This document shows positions 19,552 to 27,378 of a stretch of DNA of 64,000 nt, one piece after another. The number at the start of each line of letters is the position of its first letter. The first letter of the stretch is position 1. Below the pieces are notes generated by a model. The model was given only the letters and a program-made list of their open reading frames with translations. It was not told where the DNA came from and made no database searches. Made by a program: the position numbers and the translations under genes. Source of the DNA: Dokdonella sp. (GTDB taxonomy: Bacteria; Pseudomonadota; Gammaproteobacteria; Xanthomonadales; Rhodanobacteraceae). The stretch is from the NCBI RefSeq assembly GCF_019634845.1, contig NZ_JAHCAQ010000002.1, forward strand, positions 124,001 to 188,000, written 5' to 3'.

Positions 19552-19824
19552 TCAACCCGTGCCGAACGTGTGCGCCGGCCGTTCGATGCAGATGCGCGCG
19601 CTGCCGTCGGCCAGCAGCTGGCCACGGTGGTGCAGACCGAGCTCGGTCAGCGCCGCCAGCAAAGGATGCGGCCAGCGCGGCGTGAGCACGGTGAGGCTCG
19701 CCCCGGCCTGGAGTTGCCTGGCCATGCCGAGCGTGCGCAGCAGCGGCTCGGGCGCAAGCAGGTTGCGCAGGTCGATCTCGACGGCGTCGCGCGGCGGGTT
19801 CACACTGGCGGTTGTCGTATCCAT
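19552..19824 (-). CDS. DUF2249-family small protein
   Basis: This 90-residue protein resembles DUF2249. It opens with VEIDLRNLLAPEPLLRTLGMARQL, continues TLTELGLHHRGQLLADGSARICIERP-like beta-alpha segments, and is small and soluble. DUF2249 proteins resemble TusA-like sulfur-transfer folds and often sit in denitrification or NO-response clusters. That fits the divergent nnrS start 210 bases away and the nirK-cbb3 genes beyond it. The biochemical role is unknown. The start is ambiguous: ATG at 19824 is used here, but in-frame ATGs at 19836 and 19839 are equally open. It ends 68 bases before nadA. Confidence 0.65.
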   Translation of the reverse strand: MDTTTASVNPPRDAVEIDLRNLLAPEPLLRTLGMARQLQAGASLTVLTPRWPHPLLAALTELGLHHRGQLLADGSARICIERPAHTFGTG

Positions 19825-19986
19825 TGCAGTCGACATCATCGCGACGGTGGCGGGTGCGGTGCGATGATGCAGGTCAAGGCATGAACCGCACTGCGCTGGT
19901 GGCGGTGTTGCACACCACGCGCGTGCTGCGCCGCGCCGCACCGCGATGCTGCCGCTGCGGGGCCGGCAAGCATCGGACACGGCGAG

Positions 19987-20028
19987 CTGACCCGGATCAA
20001 GATCACGCCAACGCGAAGCATTCACAAT
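19987..20028 (+). promoter_or_regulatory. Candidate class II FNR/DNR promoter of nnrS
   Basis: CTGACCCGGATCAA (19987-20000) matches 8 of 10 positions of TTGAT-N4-ATCAA. Exactly 22 bases later lies CACAAT (20023-20028), a -10-like hexamer 6 bases before the nnrS ATG. The box centre is therefore 41.5 bases upstream of the predicted start site, the hallmark geometry of an FNR/DNR-activated promoter, and the transcript would be leaderless. Confidence 0.55.
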
Positions 20029-20034
20029 CACGAG

Positions 20035-21345
20035 ATGAATACCGATCATCAGGGTGGCCACGGGCCGCGCGGCATTCCGTTGCGGGTGGAAATGGGCGGC
20101 ATGACGGCGCCGGACGACCACGCACTGCGCGCGTCGCTGGCGCAACTGCCCGCGCTGCTGGCCAGCGCGCCGCACCGCATGATGTTCTTCGCCGGCGCCA
20201 GCGCGATCATCGTGTCGATGCTGTGGTGGGCCTGCTTCCTCGGCGCGAGCTGGGCCGGCCATGCCTTCCCCACCGCGCCAGTGCCGGCCGGTTGGGCACA
20301 CGCGGTATTCACCCAGTACGGCATGCTGCCGCCCTTCATCTTCGGCTTCCTGCTCACGGTGTTCCCGCGCTGGATGGGCCAGCCCGCGCTGCAGCGTCGC
20401 CACTACGTGCCAGTGTTCATCGGCATCTTCGGCGGCTACCTGCTGGCCCAGATCGGCCTGCTCGATCTGCGTCCGCTGCTGCTGGCCGGCATCGCGCTGA
20501 TGCTGGCCGGCTGGATCAGCGCCCTGGTCGTGCTCGGCGGCGTGCTGTGGCGCAATGGCGGCAAGGATCGCCATGCGTTGTCATGCTACGTCGCGCTGCT
20601 GCTGGGCGGCTTCGGGCTGGCGGCATTCGCTGCCTTCGCGCTCGGCGCGCCGTGGCAGTTCGCGTTCGTGTCGATCCGCTTCGGCACCTTTTTCCTGCTG
20701 CTGCCGATCTTCTTCACGGTCTGTCATCGCATGATCCCGTTCTTCAGCAGCAACGTGGTCGGCGCCGGCTACCGCATGTTCCGCCCGGGCTGGAGCCTGC
20801 CGCTGCTGTGGCTGCTGCTGCTCGTGCACGTGGCGCTCGACCTGCGCCATCAGCAAGACTGGCTGTGGCTCAGCGACCTGCCGCTGGCCGCGCTGTTCCT
20901 CGTGCACTGGCTGGGCTGGCAGCCCTGGAAGTGCATGCGGCCGGGCCTGCTGGCCGCGCTGTACCTGGCCTTCCTGTGGCTGCCGGTGGCGTTCCTGCTC
21001 TACGCCGCGCAGAGCCTGCTGGCGTATTTCGACTACGGCTTCCTGTTCGCACGCGCACCTGCGCACGCGCTGACGATCGGCTTCTTCGGTTCGATGCTGG
21101 TGGCGATGGTCACGCGCGTCACGCAGGGCCACTCGGGCCGGCCGCTGCAGATGGGCCGCATCCCGTGGCTGACCTTCGTGCTGCTGCAGTGGGTGGCCGT
21201 GATCCGCATAGGCGCCGAGCTGGCCAGCAACGGGCCGCTGTGGCTGGCGGTCGCCGCCTTCGGCTGGCTCATCGCGTTCGCGCCCTGGGTCGGCCGCTCG
21301 CTGTGGATCTACCTGACGCCGCGACTGGACGGCAAACCCGGCTGA
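20035..21345 (+). CDS. nnrS: NnrS family heme/copper-containing membrane protein
   Basis: This 436-residue polytopic membrane protein has about 12 predicted helices and belongs to the NnrS family, which helps cells resist nitric oxide and commonly accompanies denitrification genes. Visible family features are PHRMMFFAGAS near the N-terminus, QYGMLPPFIFGFLLTVFPRW, ICHRMIPFF-like FTVCHRMIPFFSSN and ALTIGFFGSMLVAMVTRVTQGHSGR. The histidines in these motifs are candidate metal or heme ligands. A hydrophilic 30-residue N-terminus could reflect a later true start (ATG at about 20101). It overlaps the SirB2-like gene by one base (TGATG), and nirK follows. A DNR-type promoter precedes it. Confidence 0.92.
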   Translation: MNTDHQGGHGPRGIPLRVEMGGMTAPDDHALRASLAQLPALLASAPHRMMFFAGASAIIVSMLWWACFLGASWAGHAFPTAPVPAGWAHAVFTQYGMLPPFIFGFLLTVFPRWMGQPALQRRHYVPVFIGIFGGYLLAQIGLLDLRPLLLAGIALMLAGWISALVVLGGVLWRNGGKDRHALSCYVALLLGGFGLAAFAAFALGAPWQFAFVSIRFGTFFLLLPIFFTVCHRMIPFFSSNVVGAGYRMFRPGWSLPLLWLLLLVHVALDLRHQQDWLWLSDLPLAALFLVHWLGWQPWKCMRPGLLAALYLAFLWLPVAFLLYAAQSLLAYFDYGFLFARAPAHALTIGFFGSMLVAMVTRVTQGHSGRPLQMGRIPWLTFVLLQWVAVIRIGAELASNGPLWLAVAAFGWLIAFAPWVGRSLWIYLTPRLDGKPG

Positions 21346-21746
21346 TGGCTGCCTACTTCCTGCAGATCAAGTGGGTCCACATCTGGGCGGTGATCCTGTC
21401 CGGCAGTCTGTTCACGGCACGCGGCCTCATGATGCTGCTGCGTTCGCAGTGGACCAACCACGTTTCGCTGCGCCTCCTCTCGATCGCGATCGACACCACG
21501 CTGCTGGCCGCGGCGATCACGCTGACGCTGATCGTGCACCAGTACCCGTTCGTGCAGGCCTGGCTCACGGTCAAGGTGGTGCTGCTCATCGTCTACATCG
21601 TGCTCGGCACGTTCGCGCTCAAACGCGGGCGCACGCGCGCCGTGCGCGCGCTGACCTACCTCGCCGCGCTGGCGGTGTATCTGTTCATCATCAGCGTGGC
21701 GCGCTCGCACGATCCGTGGGGCGCGCTCGCGCCCTACGTGTCCTGA
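21345..21746 (+). CDS. SirB2-like small integral membrane protein
   Basis: The 133-residue protein has four predicted transmembrane helices and the start MAAYFLQIKWVHIWAVILSGSLFTARGLMML. This is typical of the SirB (invasion regulator SirB2-like) family, and histidines occur in the first and third helices. The family's function is not firmly established; members often lie beside respiratory genes, as here. Translation is coupled to nnrS through a TGATG overlap. A short GC hairpin (GCAGCG / CGCTGC, 21747-21762) follows the stop and may end the nnrS transcript before nirK. Confidence 0.75.
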   Translation: MAAYFLQIKWVHIWAVILSGSLFTARGLMMLLRSQWTNHVSLRLLSIAIDTTLLAAAITLTLIVHQYPFVQAWLTVKVVLLIVYIVLGTFALKRGRTRAVRALTYLAALAVYLFIISVARSHDPWGALAPYVS

Positions 21747-21863
21747 GCAGCGCCGCCGCTGCGGCGATCATGCCCGACACCGGCGGCGGCGCTGCGCGCA
21801 CCGGCACCACGCGCTTTGCCCATGCCCTGCTATGGATCGGCACACTCGCGCCGATTGCGCAAC

Positions 21864-21923
21864 TGTGGCGACATGCCACAGCGACGCGATGTCGCATTCG
21901 ACCATCCGGATGATCTGCGTCAA
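21864..21923 (+). promoter_or_regulatory. nirK upstream region: two GC palindromes plus an FNR/DNR-like box
   Basis: Three elements sit in the 246-base gap before nirK. TGTGGC-N5-GCCACA covers 21864-21880, and GCGAC-N5-GTCGC follows immediately (21881-21895). ATGATCTGCGTCAA (21910-21923) matches 8 of 10 positions of the FNR/DNR consensus. The GC palindromes resemble half-site pairs bound by RegA/PrrA-type regulators. If the box is centred at -41.5, transcription would begin near 21958, giving a 35-base leader with a GGAG site. Confidence 0.5.
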
Positions 21924-21992
21924 TCGCGGCGCGTCACGCCTGCCGCAAGCTCCGCGCCCTCGAATCCCGATGATGACGATGGAGCTTCTCCG

Positions 21993-23501
21993 ATGAGACA
22001 TGTGTTGCTTGCCGCCGCCTTGCTGGCGGCCGCCGGACTGGTGGGTTGCAGCTCGGGCACACCGGGCGTGGGCGGTGCCAATGCCGCCATGGCCACCACC
22101 GGCGGCTCGGCCAAGGGCGACTTCGGTCCGCCGCAGGGCGAGCCGATCCACGCCGTGCTGACGAGCCCGCCACAGGTGCCGCCACCGACCAACCGCAACC
22201 ATCCGGCCAAGGTCATCGTCGAGCTCGAGGTGATCGAGAAGGAAATGCCGATCTCCGAAGGCGTGAGCTACACGTTCTGGACCTTCGGCGGCACCGTGCC
22301 GGGCAGCTTCATCCGCGTGCGTCAGGGCGACACCGTCGAGTTCCATCTCAAGAATGCGCCCGACAGCAAGATGCCGCACAACATCGACCTGCACGGCGTG
22401 ACCGGGCCCGGCGGCGGGGCTGCATCGAGCTTCACCGCGCCGGGTCATGAATCGCAGTTCACGTTCAAGGCGCTCAACCAGGGCGTCTACGTCTACCACT
22501 GCGCGACTGCACCGGTCGGCATGCACATCGCCAATGGCATGTACGGTCTCATCCTCGTCGAGCCACCGGAAGGCCTCGCCCCGGTCGATCACGAGTACTA
22601 CGTGATGCAGGGCGATTTCTACACCACCGGCAAGTACCGCGAGAAAGGCCACCAGCCGTTCGACATGGAGAAGGCCATCGACGAGCGGCCGACCTACGTG
22701 CTGTTCAACGGCCACGAAGGCGCGCTCACCGGCGACAAGGCCCTGCTCGCCGGCACCAACCAGACCGTGCGCCTGTTCATCGGCAACGGCGGTCCCAACC
22801 TCGTGTCGAGCTTCCACGTCATCGGCGAGATCTTCGACAAGGTGCAGCCCGAAGGCGGTACCCATCCGCAGGAAAACGTGCAGACCACGCTGATCCCGGC
22901 CGGTGGCGCCGCCATCGTCGAGTTCCACACCGAGGTGCCGGGCAGCTACGTGCTGGTCGACCACTCGATCTTCCGCGCCTTCAACAAGGGTGCGCTGGCC
23001 ATTCTCAAGGTCGACGGCGCCGAGGACAAGGCGATCTATTCGGGCAAGGAAGTCGACTCGGTGTACCTCGGTGACCGCTCCGAGCCCAACCTCAAGGCTG
23101 TCAGCACGGCGGCCTCGGCGCACGCCGCCGGCAAGCTGACCAAGGCCGAGCAGATCGCGGCCGGCAAGCAGCTCTTCACCGGCACCTGCTCGGTCTGCCA
23201 CCAGGACAGTGGCGAAGGCATCAAGGGCGTGTTCCCGCCGCTGGCCAAGTCCGACTATCTGGCCGCCGACCCCAAGCGCATCGTCCAGGTCATGCTGCAC
23301 GGCCTCAGTGGCAAGGTCACCGTCAACGGCACCGACTACAACTCGGTGATGCCGCCGATGACCCAGCTCACCGACGACGAGGTGGCCAACATCGGCACCT
23401 ACGTGCTCAACAGCTGGGGCAATCCGGGCGGGCAGATCAGCACCGACGACGCCGCGGCGGTGCGCGCGCAGAACCCCAACGCGACCCAGGCCGAGCACTG
23501 A
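21993..23501 (+). CDS. nirK: Copper-containing nitrite reductase fused to a C-terminal cytochrome c (lipoprotein)
   Basis: NirK reduces nitrite to nitric oxide in the periplasm. The 502-residue protein begins with a lipoprotein signal (LVGC, Cys19). Two cupredoxin domains follow, with type 1 copper ligands His129, Cys170, His178 and Met183. Type 2 copper ligands are His134, His169 and His324, and the catalytic Asp132 and His275 are present (in [24 protein letters not shown] and LVDHS). A C-terminal class I cytochrome c domain carries CSVCH (399-403) and a methionine-rich VMPPM loop for axial ligation. The fused heme should take electrons directly to the type 1 copper. ATG at 21993 has a GGAG site. 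nirV and a SCO gene follow immediately. Confidence 0.95.
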   Translation: MRHVLLAAALLAAAGLVGCSSGTPGVGGANAAMATTGGSAKGDFGPPQGEPIHAVLTSPPQVPPPTNRNHPAKVIVELEVIEKEMPISEGVSYTFWTFGGTVPGSFIRVRQGDTVEFHLKNAPDSKMPHNIDLHGVTGPGGGAASSFTAPGHESQFTFKALNQGVYVYHCATAPVGMHIANGMYGLILVEPPEGLAPVDHEYYVMQGDFYTTGKYREKGHQPFDMEKAIDERPTYVLFNGHEGALTGDKALLAGTNQTVRLFIGNGGPNLVSSFHVIGEIFDKVQPEGGTHPQENVQTTLIPAGGAAIVEFHTEVPGSYVLVDHSIFRAFNKGALAILKVDGAEDKAIYSGKEVDSVYLGDRSEPNLKAVSTAASAHAAGKLTKAEQIAAGKQLFTGTCSVCHQDSGEGIKGVFPPLAKSDYLAADPKRIVQVMLHGLSGKVTVNGTDYNSVMPPMTQLTDDEVANIGTYVLNSWGNPGGQISTDDAAAVRAQNPNATQAEH

Positions 23502-23504
23502 GTC

Positions 23505-24356
23505 GTGCGCGCCGTGCCACATGCGCCAGCCGTTTCCCCGCGCAGGCCGCATTGCGGCTTGCGCGTACTGGCGGCGGCGCTCGCGCTGGCCGCAACGGGC
23601 GCGATGCCCGTTGCGGCCGCCGCGTTGTATCGCGAGGTTCCAGCCACTGCCTTCGTCAGCATCATCGACGACGCTGGCGGCAGCGCGCCGCGCCCCCTGG
23701 CCGCCTACTCGATGCGCAGCGAACCGGTCACCAATGCCGAGTTCCTCGTCTTCGTCGCTGCCAACCCGCAGTGGCAGCGTGGCCAGGCTCCCAGTGTTTT
23801 CGTCGACCAGGGCTACCTCGCGCACTGGCAGGGCGCGACGGCGCTCGGTGCCAGCGCGCTGCCCAGGCAACCGGTCACGCGCGTGAGCTGGTTTGCCGCC
23901 GAGGCCTATTGCGAGAGCGAGCAGGCGCGGCTGCCGAGCTGGCTCGAATGGGAACGCGCCGCCGCCGCCAGTGCCAGCGTGGCCGATGCGCGCAACGACC
24001 CGGCCTGGCGCCAGCAACTGCTCGACTGGTACGCACGGCCAGCCCGCGGCACGCTGGCCGAGATCGGCGGTGACGCCAACCTCTACGGCGTGCGCGACCT
24101 GCACGGTCTGGTGTGGGAATGGGTCGACGACTACGCCGCCCTCATGGTCGCAGCCGACAGCCGCGACCAGAACGATCCCGACCGCCTCAAGTTCTGCGGC
24201 TCGGCCGCACTGAGCCTGCGCGACCGCGACAACTACGCGCTGCTCATGCGCGTGGCGATGCTGTCCTCGCTCAAGGCCGCCGACACCACCACCAGCCTCG
24301 GCTTCCGCTGCGTGCGCGACGCCACCACCGCCACCGCCACCACGACCACGCCATGA
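23505..24356 (+). CDS. nirV: NirV-like formylglycine-generating-enzyme family protein
   Basis: This 283-residue secreted protein has an FGE-sulfatase (SUMF1-type) fold and corresponds to NirV, which accompanies nirK in many denitrifiers. Visible features are a signal sequence (LAAALALAATGAMPVAAA) and SMRSEPVTNAEFLVFVAANPQW. Further features are PVTRVSWFAAEAYC and ARLPSWLEWERAAAA, then GLVWEWVDDY, with the family end TSLGFRCVRD. The exact role of NirV is unknown; it is thought to aid NirK maturation or to bind it. The start is a GTG at 23505, three bases after the nirK stop; a second GTG at 23514 is possible. It overlaps the SCO gene by 4 bases. Confidence 0.85.
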   Translation: MRAVPHAPAVSPRRPHCGLRVLAAALALAATGAMPVAAAALYREVPATAFVSIIDDAGGSAPRPLAAYSMRSEPVTNAEFLVFVAANPQWQRGQAPSVFVDQGYLAHWQGATALGASALPRQPVTRVSWFAAEAYCESEQARLPSWLEWERAAAASASVADARNDPAWRQQLLDWYARPARGTLAEIGGDANLYGVRDLHGLVWEWVDDYAALMVAADSRDQNDPDRLKFCGSAALSLRDRDNYALLMRVAMLSSLKAADTTTSLGFRCVRDATTATATTTTP

Positions 24357-24988
24357 CCGCAACCGCGATCGCCACCGCTGCCCGTGCGCTGCGCCACGCC
24401 AATGACCACTGGCGGCGCGTCCTGCCATTGCTTGTCGCGCTGTGCCTGTGGCCGCTGTTCGCCGCGCCGCGCGCGCAGGCCGCGCCGCTGCCGGGTGACT
24501 CGGTCTACCAGTTGCAGGCGCCGCTCGTCGACCAGGCCGGCAAGGCCTCAACGCTTGCCGACGGCCGCGGCCAGGTGCGCGTGGTCAGCATGTTCTACAC
24601 CTCGTGCAAGTTCGTCTGCCCGCTCATCATCGACACGCTGCGCAAGACCGAGCGCGAGCTCGATCCGGCATCGCGCGACCGACTGCGCGTGCTGCTGGTC
24701 AGCCTCGACCCCGCGCGCGACACCCCGCAGGCGTTGGCGCAGCTCGCCAGCCAGCGCAAGGTCGACACCACGCGCTGGACGCTCGCGCGTACCGACGCCA
24801 GCCACGTGCGGCGGCTGGCGGCCGTGCTCGGCATCCAGTACAAGCAGCTCGCCGACGGCGAGTTCAGCCATTCCACCTCGCTGGTCCTGCTCGACGGTGA
24901 AGGCCGCATCCTCGCCCGCACCGACCGGCTCGGCGAGGCCGACGAGACCTTCGTGGCTGCGCTCCGGGAGGCACTGACCGGCCCCTGA
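24353..24988 (+). CDS. SCO1/SenC/PrrC family copper chaperone
   Basis: The 211-residue protein has a membrane-anchoring or signal segment ([20 protein letters not shown]) followed by a thioredoxin-like SCO domain. The copper ligands are Cys85 and Cys89 in TSCKFVCP and His173 in EFSHSTS. SCO proteins insert copper into cytochrome oxidases and, next to nirK, may load nitrite reductase. The gene overlaps nirV by 4 bases and lies 101 bases before ccoN, so it stands between two copper-enzyme operons. The family name PrrC recalls its frequent linkage to regBA/prrBA loci, one of which is downstream here. Confidence 0.92.
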   Translation: MTATAIATAARALRHANDHWRRVLPLLVALCLWPLFAAPRAQAAPLPGDSVYQLQAPLVDQAGKASTLADGRGQVRVVSMFYTSCKFVCPLIIDTLRKTERELDPASRDRLRVLLVSLDPARDTPQALAQLASQRKVDTTRWTLARTDASHVRRLAAVLGIQYKQLADGEFSHSTSLVLLDGEGRILARTDRLGEADETFVAALREALTGP

Positions 24989-25013
24989 TCCACGCGCAAT
25001 CGGACCAAGGTCG

Positions 25014-25066
25014 CTGCGGCACTTTGCCGCAGGGCATTTGTGGCACTGCGTCATTTCCCGGACAAT
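25014..25066 (+). promoter_or_regulatory. ccoNOQP promoter with an upstream GC palindrome
   Basis: A perfect inverted repeat, CTGCGGC-N5-GCCGCAG (25014-25032), precedes a -35-like TTGTGG (25038-25043) and a -10-like GACAAT (25061-25066) spaced by 17 bases. The predicted start is near 25073, which puts the palindrome centre around -50, a typical activator position. It has the form GCGGC-N5-GCCGC seen in RegA/PrrA-type sites and shares TGYGGC-N5-GCCRCA with the nirK upstream region. No TTGAT-type FNR box is visible here. Confidence 0.5.
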
Positions 25067-25089
25067 GCGGCGTTTTCCGGGGGTGCGAG

Positions 25090-26556
25090 ATGCCCAAAAC
25101 TGAAGTCTACAACGATCAGGTCGTGCGCCTGTTCCTGCTCGCGGCGGCCGTGTGGGGAATCGTCGGCATGTCGGTGGGCGTGTGGATCGCCGCCGAACTG
25201 GCATGGCCATTCTGGAACTTCGACGTTCCATTCCTGACCTTCAGCCGGCTGCGCCCGGATCACACCTTCGGCGTGATCTTCGCGTTCGGCGGCTCGGCAT
25301 TGATGGGCACCTGCTATTACGTGGTGCAGCGTACCGGCCATACGCGCCTGGCCTGGCCGAAGGTGGCCAATTTCACGTTCTGGGGCTGGCAGCTCATCTG
25401 CGTGCTGGCGATGGTGACGATGCCGCTGGGCATCACCCAGAGCAAGGAATACGCCGAACCCGAATGGTTCATCGACATCCTCATCGCGATCGTGTGGGTC
25501 GCCTTCGGCGCGGTGTTCTTTGCCACGCTCGCGCGCCGGCGCATCCGCCACATCTACGTCGCCAACTGGTACTACGGCGCGTTCATCATCGCCGTCGGTC
25601 TGCTCCACATCGTCAACAACATCGCGGTGCCGGTGTCGCTGTGGAAGTCCTATCCCGTGTACTCGGGCGTGGTCGACGCGATGGTGCAGTGGTGGTACGG
25701 CCACAACGCGGTGGCGTTTTTCCTCACCGCGGGCTTCCTCGGCATGATGTACTACTTCGTGCCGCGCCAGGCCCAGCAGCCGTTGTGGAGCTACCGCTTC
25801 TCGATCGTCAACTTCTGGGCGCTCATCTCGATCTACATGTGGGCCGGTTCGCACCACCTGATCTACACCGCGCTGCCCGACTGGGTGCAGTCGGTCGGCA
25901 TGGCGTTCTCGCTCGTGCTGCTGATGCCGAGCTGGGGTTCGGCCGCCAACGGCCTGCTCACGTTCAACGGCTCCTGGCACCGACTCAAGAGCGACCCGGC
26001 GGCCAAGTTCATGGTGATCGCGCTCGTGTTCTACGCCGCATCGACCTTCGAAGGCTCGATGATGGCCATCAAGACCGTCAACGCGCTGTCCCACTACACC
26101 GACTGGACCGTCGCCCATGTGCACTCGGGCTCGATCGGCTGGGTCGCGATGATCACGATCGGCTCGCTGTACGCGATGGCGCCGCGCGCGCTCGGCCGCC
26201 CGGCCATGCACTCCACGCCGGCGATGGAACTGCACTTCTGGCTGCACACGATCGGCGTGCTGCTGTACGTGCTGGCGATGTGGACGGCCGGCGTCACCGA
26301 GGGCCTCATGTGGCGCGCGACCAACCCCGACGGTTCGCTCACCCATGCCTTCATCGACAGCCTCATCAAGATCAAGCCGATGTACACGGTGCGCTGGCTC
26401 GGCGGCATGTTCGTGCTGGCCGGCATGGTGGTGATGGCCTGGAACCTGTGGCACACCGCCGCCCAGGCGCGCGCCAAGCTGATCACGCCGATTCCGGTGC
26501 CGATCCCCGAGCCCGAAGCGGCACAGACCCCGGCCCCGCTGCCGGCCATGGGTTGA
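25090..26556 (+). CDS. ccoN: cbb3-type cytochrome c oxidase subunit I
   Basis: CcoN is the catalytic heme-copper subunit of the high-affinity cbb3 oxidase in the inner membrane. The 488-residue protein has about 12 helices. Histidine ligands of heme b and the heme b3-CuB site occur in [44 protein letters not shown] and [13 protein letters not shown]. The start [12 protein letters not shown] at 25090 follows a GGGGGTGCGAG region; an earlier in-frame ATG at 25024 would lie upstream of the predicted promoter start. It opens a tightly packed run with ccoO, ccoQ, ccoP and maturation genes. Confidence 0.97.
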   Translation: MPKTEVYNDQVVRLFLLAAAVWGIVGMSVGVWIAAELAWPFWNFDVPFLTFSRLRPDHTFGVIFAFGGSALMGTCYYVVQRTGHTRLAWPKVANFTFWGWQLICVLAMVTMPLGITQSKEYAEPEWFIDILIAIVWVAFGAVFFATLARRRIRHIYVANWYYGAFIIAVGLLHIVNNIAVPVSLWKSYPVYSGVVDAMVQWWYGHNAVAFFLTAGFLGMMYYFVPRQAQQPLWSYRFSIVNFWALISIYMWAGSHHLIYTALPDWVQSVGMAFSLVLLMPSWGSAANGLLTFNGSWHRLKSDPAAKFMVIALVFYAASTFEGSMMAIKTVNALSHYTDWTVAHVHSGSIGWVAMITIGSLYAMAPRALGRPAMHSTPAMELHFWLHTIGVLLYVLAMWTAGVTEGLMWRATNPDGSLTHAFIDSLIKIKPMYTVRWLGGMFVLAGMVVMAWNLWHTAAQARAKLITPIPVPIPEPEAAQTPAPLPAMG

Positions 26557-26566
26557 GGAGACGAAC

Positions 26567-27220
26567 ATGGCTGGTGGATACAAGTATTTCGAAGCAATCG
26601 AGAAGCGCGCGCTGCTGCTGGGCGTGTTCACCGCGATCATGGTGTCGCTGGGCGGCCTGGCCGAGATCACGCCGATCTTCATGGCCGCACATGCAGTCAA
26701 GCCGACGCTGGGCTTGAAGCCCTACGACCCGCTGCGGCTGGCGGGCAAGGACATCTACGTGCGTGAAGGCTGTTATCTGTGCCACACGCAGATGATCCGC
26801 GCGCTGCGCGCCGAGACCCAGCGCTACGGCGCGTTCTCCACCGCCGAGGAGTCGGTCTTCGACCGCCCGCACCAGTGGGGTTCCAAGCGCACCGGCCCCG
26901 ACCTGGCGCGTGTGGGTGGCAAGTACAGCGACGACTGGCAGCGCAAGCACCTGCTCGATCCGCGCAGCGTGGTGCCGGAGTCGAACATGCCGGCCTACCC
27001 TTGGCTCAGCCAGGCGCTGGTCGACGGCCCCGACATCCAGGCGCGCATGCGCACCTTGCGCCTGCTCGGCGACCCGTACAGTGATGCCGACATCGAAGGC
27101 GCCGCGGCCGCCGTCAGCGGTCACACCGAGATGGAAGCCCTGGTCGCCTACCTGCAGGGTCTGGGTATCGCCAACGAGGCCGGTGGCGTCTCCGCCAACA
27201 GGCAGGAGGGCACGCCATGA
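26567..27220 (+). CDS. ccoO: cbb3-type cytochrome c oxidase subunit II
   Basis: CcoO is a membrane-anchored mono-heme cytochrome c that passes electrons from CcoP to CcoN. The 217-residue protein has one N-terminal transmembrane helix (about residues 15-40). Its heme site is GCYLCHTQMIR (Cys69, Cys72, His73), and the axial methionine lies in the ESNMPAYPWL motif. A GAGGAG site precedes the ATG, 11 bases after ccoN. It overlaps ccoQ by 4 bases. Confidence 0.97.
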   Translation: MAGGYKYFEAIEKRALLLGVFTAIMVSLGGLAEITPIFMAAHAVKPTLGLKPYDPLRLAGKDIYVREGCYLCHTQMIRALRAETQRYGAFSTAEESVFDRPHQWGSKRTGPDLARVGGKYSDDWQRKHLLDPRSVVPESNMPAYPWLSQALVDGPDIQARMRTLRLLGDPYSDADIEGAAAAVSGHTEMEALVAYLQGLGIANEAGGVSANRQEGTP

Positions 27221-27378
27221 GCATCCATCCATTGTGGGGACAGCTGATCGGCGTGCTGACGCTGGCCTCGATGCTCGCCTTCATCGGCATCTGGGTGTGG
27301 GTGTGGAACCGCCGCCACCATGACAAGTACGCAGCGCTGGCGCGCCTGCCGATGGAAGATGAGGAGAACCAGCCATGA
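27217..27378 (+). CDS. ccoQ: cbb3-type cytochrome c oxidase subunit IV (CcoQ)
   Basis: CcoQ is the small stabilising subunit of cbb3 oxidase. The 53-residue product has a single transmembrane helix (GVLTLASMLAFIGIWVWVW) and a short charged cytoplasmic tail (NRRHHDKY...). That is the usual size and topology. It is locked between ccoO and ccoP by 4-base ATGA overlaps on both sides, so its frame is unambiguous. Confidence 0.92.
   Translation: MSIHPLWGQLIGVLTLASMLAFIGIWVWVWNRRHHDKYAALARLPMEDEENQP

Noticed and set aside
21770-21913. A 47-codon frame starting at an ATG between the SirB2-like gene and nirK
   Set aside because: It has no ribosome-binding site, overlaps the nirK upstream palindromes, and its translation has no recognisable features.
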